DNA of 7,013 bases from assembly GCA_003563375.1 (NCBI GenBank), contig PWSB01000137.1, positions 1-7,013 on the forward strand, given 5' to 3'. Both the position numbers and the translations under genes were made by a program. Position 1 is the stretch's first letter, and every line of letters begins with the position of its first letter. The notes under the pieces were generated by a model. It did not search any database, had not been told where the DNA came from, and worked only from the letters and a program-made list of their open reading frames with translations. Below, one piece after another: positions 1-5,346 of the stretch. The stretch comes from Actinomycetota bacterium (GTDB lineage Bacteria; Actinomycetota; Humimicrobiia; Humimicrobiales; Humimicrobiaceae).

Positions 1-1
1 C

Positions 2-454
2 CTACTCTTTCTTCAGCCGGGAGAGCTCACTGGTGAACTGTTCTATACTTTCAAATTGTTTGTAGACAGAAGCGAACCTTATGTAGGCGACCTTATCCAG
101 GGTTTTTAGCTGTTTTAGGGCGAGGTTGCCTATTTCCTTAGAGCTGATTTCATTGGATTCCATATTCCGTATCTCAAACTTTATATCCTCGACTATCTTT
201 TCCAATGCAGCTAATGGTATATTCCTTTTGGTGCAGGCCCTTACCAGGCCGCTCAATATTTTATTTCGGTCAAAAGGCTGCCGGGTTCCATCCGATTTTA
301 TAACTGCTATGGGCTGGTCTTCGTATCTTTCATATGTATTGAACCTTTTTCCGCAGCTTTCGCACATCCTCCTTCTCCTTACACTGTCCAGGTCCTTGGT
401 GACCCTTGAATCGATCACCCTGGTATCCTGGTTAGGACAGAACGGACATTTCAC
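2..454 (-). CDS. nrdR: Transcriptional repressor NrdR (zinc ribbon plus ATP-cone)
   Basis: NrdR represses ribonucleotide reductase genes, sensing ATP/dATP through its ATP-cone and binding NrdR boxes in target promoters. The 150-residue protein has the normal family length. A zinc ribbon lies at residues 3-34, with Cys3, Cys6, Cys31 and Cys34 in CPFC and CESC, followed by the family hallmark GKRFNTYER. The ATP-cone covers about residues 49-139 and ends in the typical stretch VAYIRFASVYKQF. The start is GTG at 454-452, not ATG, and an AGGAGG sits 10 nt upstream. The first four bases overlap the plsY stop (GTGA), so translation is probably coupled to plsY. The residue after the first Cys pair is Pro where Gly is usual, a minor deviation. 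The stop TAG is at 4-2. No RNR gene is visible in the window, so its targets must lie elsewhere. The assignment is very secure. Confidence 0.97.
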   Translation of the reverse strand: MKCPFCPNQDTRVIDSRVTKDLDSVRRRRMCESCGKRFNTYERYEDQPIAVIKSDGTRQPFDRNKILSGLVRACTKRNIPLAALEKIVEDIKFEIRNMESNEISSKEIGNLALKQLKTLDKVAYIRFASVYKQFESIEQFTSELSRLKKE

Positions 455-1104
455 TTCCTGGATTCCTCCTTAAAAAAAGGTTTAAATATGTTTATCAAAA
501 CAGGGTGAAGCTCCCTTCTTTTTTCTGTAAAGTATGTCTTTATTAGAGCCCTGCTCTTGATACTATATACCAAAGTAATCAAAATGCCAAAAACCGCCAG
601 CCAGTAATCGCCGTACCATGCCCAAAGGAAGCAAGAAAAAAAGAAAAGGGCTGCACCTTGTGCAAGATAGGTATCTTTGAGGAGTATAAGGGCTATGGGG
701 ACGATTATAAAATATAGAAAAATAAAAGAAAGGGGAGCCAGATATAGCAGGCCGCCAAGGAAAGCAGCAATACCTTTACCCCCTTTAAAACCTATACAGG
801 GCATCCAGTTATGCCCGATAACAGCAAACAGTACAGCAAGCATGGGGATAAATTGATGAGCGGAGAACCGGTCGGCAATAAAAGCAGCTAATGCACCTTT
901 GCCTATGTCAGCCAGGAAGACAACCATTCCTGCAAATTTGCCCACCTTGGAAAAAGTATTCATAGCCCCTATATTCTTGCTGCCTGTATAGCGAAGGTCC
1001 ACACCTTTGCACCGGCCGGCTATAAAAGCTGTCGGAAAAGATCCTAGAAGATATGAAATGGCCATCAGAAGAAGGGCATTTAAATAAAAGTTTTGCAGAA
1101 GCAT
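451..1104 (-). CDS. plsY: PlsY-family glycerol-3-phosphate acyltransferase, divergent
   Basis: PlsY is an integral membrane enzyme that transfers an acyl group from acyl-phosphate to glycerol-3-phosphate, the first acylation in phospholipid synthesis. I call 217 residues from ATG at 1104-1102, because AAAGG lies 7 nt upstream. An in-frame TTG at 1119 would add five residues but has no ribosome site. Visible family motifs are SYLLGSFPTA (17-26), DLRYTGSKNIGAMN (36-49), DIGKG (66-70) and GHNWMPCIGFKGGKGIA (97-113), set among several hydrophobic segments. Deviations: the GSGNxGATN loop reads GSKNIGAMN and the Arg that normally follows it is absent. The C-terminal motif with His, Asn-Ile and Arg (HxxNIxR type) is not recognisable in residues 180-217. 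It may be a PlsY-like paralogue with altered substrate use. Membership of the family is secure; the exact reaction is less so. Confidence 0.85.
   Translation of the reverse strand: MLLQNFYLNALLLMAISYLLGSFPTAFIAGRCKGVDLRYTGSKNIGAMNTFSKVGKFAGMVVFLADIGKGALAAFIADRFSAHQFIPMLAVLFAVIGHNWMPCIGFKGGKGIAAFLGGLLYLAPLSFIFLYFIIVPIALILLKDTYLAQGAALFFFSCFLWAWYGDYWLAVFGILITLVYSIKSRALIKTYFTEKRRELHPVLINIFKPFFKEESRK
465..470 (-). promoter_or_regulatory. Ribosome binding site of nrdR
   Basis: AGGAGG on the minus strand, 10 nt before the GTG start of nrdR and inside the 3' end of plsY. It decides for the GTG start, since the frame has no ATG at its beginning. Confidence 0.8.
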
Positions 1105-1111
1105 AGGCCTG

Positions 1112-1116
1112 CCTTT
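1112..1116 (-). promoter_or_regulatory. Ribosome binding site of plsY
   Basis: AAAGG on the minus strand, 7 nt before the ATG at 1104. It is a modest match but well spaced. It favours this ATG over the upstream in-frame TTG at 1119, which has no purine-rich sequence before it. Confidence 0.5.
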
Positions 1117-1132
1117 CAATGGTCCAGTAACT

Positions 1133-1162
1133 ATTATACATTTTTTGCCTTTAAAATGTTAG
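1133..1162 (-). promoter_or_regulatory. Candidate sigma-70-type promoter for plsY-nrdR
   Basis: In the 74-bp gap between the second ABC gene and plsY, the minus strand has a perfect TATAAT (1138-1133) and, after an 18-bp spacer, CTAACA (1162-1157), a 4-of-6 match to the -35 consensus. Transcription would begin near 1126, about 20 nt before the plsY ATG. No terminator hairpin is visible after the ABC gene, so read-through from the ABC promoter is also possible. The evidence is motif matching only. Confidence 0.5.
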
Positions 1163-1178
1163 ACATAATCGGCCTGGA

Positions 1179-2957
1179 TCATTCTTGCAGCTGATACTGG
1201 TACCTATATAGTTTGTAGTATATGCCTCTGGATGCCAACAGGCTGGAATGTGTTCCCTGCTCCAGGATCCGCCCATGGGAGAGCACCATTATGTTATCCA
1301 CATTTTTTATGGTGGAGAGGCGGTGTGCGATTATTATGGTTGTCCTGGCGGACATCACTTTTTTTAAAGCATCCTGGATCAGGGCTTCTATTTCAGAATC
1401 TATGCTTGAGGTGGCTTCATCTAAGACCAGCAAAACCTCAGGATTAAATACAATGGCCCGCGCAAAAGCTATAAGCTGTTTCTGGCCGACTGAGAGTATT
1501 TTCCCCCTTTCTTTTATTTCCTGGTCATACTTTTGGGGAAGTTTTTCTATAAACTTATGGGCATTGACATATTTGGCAGCTTCTATGACCCTTTCCTTTG
1601 AGATGGAAGGGTCTCCCAGCCTTATATTGTCCAGTATGCTGCCTGAAAAAAGGAACACATCCTGCATGACGATTCCTATGTGTTTTCTAAGGTCCTTGAG
1701 GGCATAATCTTTTATATCCACTCCATCCAGGAGTATATTTCCCATCTGTATATCATAGAAGCGGTTGAGTATATTTATAATTGAGGTCTTACCCGATCCT
1801 GTTGCCCCGACAAAGGCTATGCTCTGGCCGCTTCCTAATTTGAAGTTGATGTCTTTTAGGACATAATCGTCCCCATTGTAGGAAAACCATACATTCTCAA
1901 ACGAGATATCTCCTTTTATCTTATTTACCTTTACCGGGTTTTTCGGGGAGGTTATGGACGGCTTTGTCTCCAGAATATTGAATATCCTCTCAGAAGCGGC
2001 TATAGCTTCCTGCAATATTCCAAATTTCTCGCTTAAGTCACTAATGGGGTGGAAAAACCTTTCTATATACTGTATGAAGGCTACCAATATACCAAAGGTT
2101 AACACCCCCCTTATAACCTGCCCTCCCCCATACCATATTATCAAGGCTATGGCCATGGTGCTTATTAGGGTGACTATAGGATAGAAAACTGCATAATAGA
2201 AAACAGTTTTGAGGTAAGCACCCAGGTAATCCTGGTTAAGCTTTCTAAATTCCATAGTGCTTCTGGCTTCTCTTCCGAATATCTTTATGGTGTTCATGCC
2301 TGATATAGCTTCCTGAAGATAAGAATTAATAGCGGAGATCTTAGCCCTTATGATCTTAAAAGTGACCCTTACTTTGGAACGGAATATAAATGTGGCAATA
2401 GCCAGCAATATTAGCACCGAAAAGGTTATCAGTGACAGCCTGAGATTTATGCTCAGCATTATTATCATAATCCCCAGGATCATAAAAATATCCCCGAATA
2501 AAGTCACTATACCCGAGGAGAGCATCTCGTTGAGGGTCTGGACATCGGTGGTCACCCTGGTCATTATCCTTCCTACAGGATTTCTATCAAAGAAGGAAAG
2601 CGGCATCCTGTGTATATGGTCAAATATATCCATTCTCATATCATACATGATCTTCTGTCCAAGGATCTCAGTAAGATACTGCTGGAAATAACGTATTACA
2701 AATTCCAGCAGTATGACCAGGGCAAAAAGAAGCACAATGTTTAGAAAACCTTCCAGCTGGCCTGGAGTGATATACTGGTCGATAGCTATCATTATGATGA
2801 ACGGACCGAGGATCTGCAGGCCTGCCGTTACCAGGAGCAAAAATACCGTAAATGCAAAAAGCATCTTATAAGGTTTTATGTAGGAGAGGAGTTTTTGGGC
2901 GGTCTTTCTGTCTATGCTCCTCTCGATTGCTTTTTCTTCATGCCTGTCTTCTATCAA
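1179..2957 (-). CDS. ABC exporter half-transporter, consensus-ATPase subunit of a heterodimer
   Basis: A 592-residue type IV (ABCB-like) exporter half: an N-terminal transmembrane domain to about residue 320, then a nucleotide-binding domain. The ATPase motifs are Walker A GATGSGKT (384-391), Q-loop Gln432, Walker B LLVLDE with catalytic Glu514, and switch His545. All are intact. The signature, normally LSGGQ, reads LSVGQ (488-492). Because the signature acts on ATP held by the partner, this defect belongs to the partner's degenerate site, the arrangement seen in TM287/288 and BmrCD. The start is TTG at 2957-2955, chosen because GGAGG lies 7 nt upstream. It overlaps the partner's stop by 4 bp (TTGA), which implies coupled, near-equal synthesis. 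The substrate cannot be read from sequence; drugs, lipids or peptides are all possible for this family. The family and pairing are secure. Confidence 0.95.
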   Translation of the reverse strand: MIEDRHEEKAIERSIDRKTAQKLLSYIKPYKMLFAFTVFLLLVTAGLQILGPFIIMIAIDQYITPGQLEGFLNIVLLFALVILLEFVIRYFQQYLTEILGQKIMYDMRMDIFDHIHRMPLSFFDRNPVGRIMTRVTTDVQTLNEMLSSGIVTLFGDIFMILGIMIIMLSINLRLSLITFSVLILLAIATFIFRSKVRVTFKIIRAKISAINSYLQEAISGMNTIKIFGREARSTMEFRKLNQDYLGAYLKTVFYYAVFYPIVTLISTMAIALIIWYGGGQVIRGVLTFGILVAFIQYIERFFHPISDLSEKFGILQEAIAASERIFNILETKPSITSPKNPVKVNKIKGDISFENVWFSYNGDDYVLKDINFKLGSGQSIAFVGATGSGKTSIINILNRFYDIQMGNILLDGVDIKDYALKDLRKHIGIVMQDVFLFSGSILDNIRLGDPSISKERVIEAAKYVNAHKFIEKLPQKYDQEIKERGKILSVGQKQLIAFARAIVFNPEVLLVLDEATSSIDSEIEALIQDALKKVMSARTTIIIAHRLSTIKNVDNIMVLSHGRILEQGTHSSLLASRGIYYKLYRYQYQLQE

Positions 2958-4789
2958 AGCTCTTCCTCCAGCTCCTCTGAAAGTTTTTGCCTCTGGTGCA
3001 GTTTAAGATAGATACCGCATGTCTTGAGCAATTGCTCATGGGTGCCCATTTCTACGATCTCTCCACCGTCCATGACAAGTATAAGGTCAGAATCTTTTAC
3101 AGTTGAGATCCTGTGGGATACCATTATGGTGGTTATATCCCTGGTCTCTTTCCTTAAATTGGAGACTATCCTCTCTTCGGTATGGGTATCTACATTTGAA
3201 AAGGAATCATCAAGTATGAGCACGGACGGCTGTTTGGCCAATGCCCTGGCAATAGCCAGCCTTTGTTTTTGGCCTCCGGAGAGGGTTATCCCTCTTTCTC
3301 CGATGACCGTGTCATAATCCTGGGGAAATTCTATTATCTCTTCATGAAGCTGAGATACCTTGGCAGCATGCTCTATCCTTTCTGTTATTTCATGTTTGCC
3401 CAAACGGTCTATATCCTTGCACCCAAAAAGTATGTTTTCTTTGATGGTCTTAGAAAAAAGGAAAGGTTCCTGGGTAACATATCCAACGCTTGCGCGCAAA
3501 ATATCCAGATCCATGGTCCTCAGGTCAAAACCATCTAATAATATTTTTCCCCTTTGGGGGTCATAGAGCCTGACTGTCAGGTTTAAAAGGGAAGATTTGG
3601 CGCTGCCAGTAAAGCCTACTATGCCTGTCTGGGTACCTGCTTCTATATCAATGTTTATATCTTTTAGGATCCAGTTTCCATTTTTTGGGCTGGCTGCCAG
3701 AAGATTTCTGTCCATTATATTTTTTTGTACATAATCGTCATACAGCTCTTCATTTTCATATTTAAAATAAACATGCCTAAATTCTATGTCTCCCTTGACT
3801 TCTTTGGGCCTTATGGGATGTTTAGGGGTCCTAATCCTGGGCTTTATATCCAGTACCTTGTTTATCCTTTTCATGGATACAGACCCTCTTTGTACCAGGT
3901 TTATTACCCACCCAAGTGATATAAGGGGCCAGGTGATAGCACCGATATAAGCTGAAAACTGTACAAACTGTCCCAGGGTGAGGGTTTGGGCCACGACCTG
4001 GTTTCCGCCTATCCACAGCACCACCAGGATCCCTATGCCCCCTATAAAGACCATGGCCGGCCAGAAAGCAGCCCTTATCCTGGCCAAGGAAAGGTTCCTA
4101 TTTATGTACTCCCTGTTCAATCCTTTAAATACCTCTTTTTCATGTTCTTCTCTTGTAAAGGATTTAATTACCTTTATGCCCGCTATGCTCTCCTGGGTCC
4201 TTGCTGAAAGAGAAGCATACTGTTCCTGGGAAGCCCTAAACCTTGTGTGGAGCATAGCGCTCAGCTTGCTTACCAGCACAGGGAGTATGGGTATTGCTAT
4301 AAGGGAATAAAGGGAAAGCCTCACATTTATTAGGAACATAACCGTCAGGGTGGACACAAAGACAAATATGGTATTAAAAAGATTAAGTATCCCCGGACCT
4401 AAAAAATTCCTTACCGCTTCAAGGTCATTGGTCGCCAGGGCCATTATGCTTCCTGTCCTGGTATTGGTAAAAAAGGAGGAATGTATCCTCTGCAGGTGGG
4501 AAAAGAAATCTGTCCTTACCAGGTATTCTACCTTTCTTGAGATGCCTACCAAAAGCTTTCTCATGTAAAACCTAAAGATCCCCTGGACCCCGGCTACCCC
4601 CACCAGCAGGGCTGCATACATCAAGAGATTAGTCTCTTCGGGGGCCATCATTATTCCGTCTATGGCAAGCCTCATTATCCAAGGGATGATAAGAGCAAGA
4701 AGATCTGTAAATAATATAAAAAGTATACTGGCCCAAAATGGGCCCCGGTATCTTTTTAAATATTTTAACAGTGTTAAAAGGTTTTTAAT
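2954..4789 (-). CDS. ABC exporter half-transporter, degenerate-site subunit; probable ATT start
   Basis: Partner of the downstream ABC gene, about 611 residues from an ATT codon at 4789-4787. The first canonical start in frame, ATG at 4675, would fall at the end of the first membrane helix. The codons before it encode a typical exporter N-terminus (LLKYLKRYRGPF, then a hydrophobic helix at residues 18-38). The frame is closed by TAA at 4822-4820 and contains no ATG, GTG or TTG before 4675. AGGAG lies 6 nt before the ATT; a CTG at 4771 is the alternative. In this numbering the NBD has A-loop Tyr344, an insertion of about 25 residues (345-371), Walker A GFTGSAKS (392-399) with Ala397 for Gly, signature LSGGQ (503-507), Walker B LILDD with Asp528 for the catalytic Glu, and switch His559. 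This is the degenerate subunit of a heterodimeric exporter. The family is certain; the start is inferred. Confidence 0.9.
   Translation of the reverse strand: MKNLLTLLKYLKRYRGPFWASILFILFTDLLALIIPWIMRLAIDGIMMAPEETNLLMYAALLVGVAGVQGIFRFYMRKLLVGISRKVEYLVRTDFFSHLQRIHSSFFTNTRTGSIMALATNDLEAVRNFLGPGILNLFNTIFVFVSTLTVMFLINVRLSLYSLIAIPILPVLVSKLSAMLHTRFRASQEQYASLSARTQESIAGIKVIKSFTREEHEKEVFKGLNREYINRNLSLARIRAAFWPAMVFIGGIGILVVLWIGGNQVVAQTLTLGQFVQFSAYIGAITWPLISLGWVINLVQRGSVSMKRINKVLDIKPRIRTPKHPIRPKEVKGDIEFRHVYFKYENEELYDDYVQKNIMDRNLLAASPKNGNWILKDINIDIEAGTQTGIVGFTGSAKSSLLNLTVRLYDPQRGKILLDGFDLRTMDLDILRASVGYVTQEPFLFSKTIKENILFGCKDIDRLGKHEITERIEHAAKVSQLHEEIIEFPQDYDTVIGERGITLSGGQKQRLAIARALAKQPSVLILDDSFSNVDTHTEERIVSNLRKETRDITTIMVSHRISTVKDSDLILVMDGGEIVEMGTHEQLLKTCGIYLKLHQRQKLSEELEEEL
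2965..2969 (-). promoter_or_regulatory. Ribosome binding site of the second ABC gene
   Basis: GGAGG on the minus strand, 7 nt before the TTG start at 2957 and inside the last codons of the first ABC gene. It fixes the TTG as the start and supports coupled translation of the two subunits. Confidence 0.75.
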
Positions 4790-4795
4790 ATCCGG

Positions 4796-4800
4796 CTCCT
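4796..4800 (-). promoter_or_regulatory. Ribosome binding site before an ATT codon (first ABC gene)
   Basis: AGGAG on the minus strand, 6 nt before the ATT at 4789-4787. It lies about 20 nt downstream of the candidate -10 box, the place expected for the leader of this gene. It is the main evidence for an ATT start, because no ATG, GTG or TTG in the right frame follows within reach. Confidence 0.6.
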
Positions 4801-4818
4801 GTCCAATTTTAAACGTAG

Positions 4819-4847
4819 ATTATATAATTATATGGGTATCAGATAAA
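4819..4847 (-). promoter_or_regulatory. Candidate promoter of the ABC operon, with doubled -10 box
   Basis: On the minus strand two perfect TATAAT hexamers occur 2 bp apart (4832-4827 and 4824-4819). For the gene-proximal one a 17-bp spacer leads to TTTATC (4847-4842), a weak 3-of-6 match to the -35. The start point would be near 4812, leaving a leader of about 22 nt before the ATT codon with AGGAG in between. The core at 4822-4833 is a perfect 12-bp palindrome (ATATAATTATAT), so a TATAAT also reads on the plus strand there, but I see no fitting plus-strand -35. Confidence 0.55.
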
Positions 4848-4897
4848 ATGAAAAGGGAAGAAAATAGAAAAACAGTTAAACTGGGGAGTAAAAATAA

Positions 4898-4916
4898 TTT
4901 TCACTTAAAGTGAAAA
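4898..4916. promoter_or_regulatory. Perfect 19-bp palindrome, candidate operator
   Basis: TTTTCACTT and AAGTGAAAA are perfect inverted arms of 9 bp around a single central A. The element lies in the divergent intergenic region, ending 6 bp before the -35 of the regulator-dnaK promoter and about 50 bp upstream of the -35 of the ABC promoter. It does not match HAIR (CTTGAGT-N7-ACTCAAG) or CIRCE (TTAGCACTC-N9-GAGTGCTAA). Its position suits a repressor or activator site. The binding protein is unknown; the adjacent MerR-type protein is the obvious candidate. Confidence 0.5.
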
Positions 4917-4922
4917 AAATGT

Positions 4923-4951
4923 TTTGCATTTATAAAAAAATTATTTATAAT
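4923..4951 (+). promoter_or_regulatory. Candidate promoter of the regulator-dnaK operon
   Basis: A perfect TATAAT at 4946-4951 follows, after 17 bp, TTTGCA at 4923-4928 (4 of 6 to the -35 consensus; TTGCAT with a 16-bp spacer is equivalent). Transcription should begin near 4958, about 39 nt before the TTG start of the regulator. It looks like an ordinary housekeeping-sigma promoter, so heat control would have to come from a repressor, consistent with an HspR-type gene being first in the operon. Confidence 0.65.
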
Positions 4952-4970
4952 AATAGAAAAAGGTGAGCAA

Positions 4971-4985
4971 AACCTATTATAGGTT
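4971..4985. promoter_or_regulatory. Perfect 15-bp palindrome in the regulator leader
   Basis: AACCTAT and ATAGGTT are perfect 7-bp arms around one T. The element is about 13-27 nt downstream of the predicted transcription start and directly before the G-rich ribosome-binding stretch. As DNA it could be an operator; as RNA it could form a short AT-rich hairpin of about six pairs next to the ribosome site. It shares no sequence with the palindrome at 4898-4916 and matches neither HAIR nor CIRCE. Confidence 0.45.
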
Positions 4986-4996
4986 GGTGGGGGAAA

Positions 4997-5344
4997 TTGT
5001 TTGACAAGAAAGATAAAAGCTATCCTATAGAGCTTGTTGCTGAATTTTTAGGGGTAAATAGCAGGACCCTGTATTATTACGAAAAGTTTACATTGGTATG
5101 TCCGCAGAGGAGGGGCAGAAAGAGATATTACTCCAAGGCTGATATAGAATGGCTGGAGTTTGTAAGAGAGATGATGTATGAACAGGGCATGAACCTGAGG
5201 TCCATTATTGTGCTGATAAGGAGGAGGGACCAGGTGATAATGAATAGGTGCCCTGAAGATGTCGTCAATTGTTTTAAAAACTATTTGGTAAAAAAGGTAA
5301 ATAAAGATTTGCAAATTTCATTTGAAAAAAAGGAAGGTAGATAA
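4997..5344 (+). CDS. hspR: MerR-family regulator, HspR-like, of the dnaK operon
   Basis: A 115-residue protein with an N-terminal MerR winged helix-turn-helix: helices at about 10-30 (VAEFLGVNSRTLYYYEK), wing RRGRKRYYSKADIEWL (38-53), then EQGMNLRSIIVLI (62-74), which parallels the GLNLAGI stretch of HspR. It has no effector-binding domain, only a short basic tail, again like HspR. HspR represses dnaK operons and in Streptomyces needs DnaK as co-repressor. Here the gene ends 2 nt before dnaK, so it is cotranscribed with its likely target and partner. The start is TTG at 4997 behind a G-run (GGTGGGGG) with short spacing. An in-frame ATT at 4976, 9 nt after AGGTGA (4961-4966), is an alternative. 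The MerR fold is secure; HspR identity is inferred from motif pattern and location. Confidence 0.8.
   Translation: MFDKKDKSYPIELVAEFLGVNSRTLYYYEKFTLVCPQRRGRKRYYSKADIEWLEFVREMMYEQGMNLRSIIVLIRRRDQVIMNRCPEDVVNCFKNYLVKKVNKDLQISFEKKEGR
5331..5337 (+). promoter_or_regulatory. Ribosome binding site of dnaK
   Basis: AGGAAGG, 9 nt before the dnaK ATG and inside the last codons of the regulator. No promoter is visible between the two genes, so dnaK appears to be translated from the shared transcript. Confidence 0.7.
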
Positions 5345-5346
5345 AT

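Noticed and set aside
908..1141. Second minus-strand frame inside the start of plsY
   Set aside because: It is a shifted reading of the plsY codons with no membrane pattern or motif, and plsY itself is clearly coding there.
1140..1159. CATTTT/AAAATG inverted repeat in the ABC-plsY gap as a terminator
   Set aside because: Six AT-dominated pairs with an 8-nt loop and no following T-run make a very weak hairpin. It overlaps the candidate plsY promoter instead.
1222..1707. Long open frame on the plus strand, opposite the second ABC gene
   Set aside because: It is antisense to the conserved nucleotide-binding domain, has no family motif or ribosome site, and its composition follows from the ABC codons.
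4662..4913. Open frame of 83 codons on the plus strand across the ABC start region
   Set aside because: It runs antisense through the real N-terminus of the ABC gene and its promoter. The product has no recognisable feature.
4898..4916. The 19-bp palindrome as a Rho-independent terminator
   Set aside because: The stem is AT-rich with almost no loop, the plus strand continues with A rather than T, and no gene ends here on either strand.
4790..4996. HAIR or CIRCE heat-shock operator
   Set aside because: No CTTGAGT/ACTCAAG pair or TTAGCACTC/GAGTGCTAA pair is present, even allowing a few mismatches by eye.
5003..5038. ACAAG/CTTGT inverted repeat inside the regulator's first codons
   Set aside because: Only five base pairs about 25 bp apart within coding sequence, as expected by chance; it is not a HAIR element.
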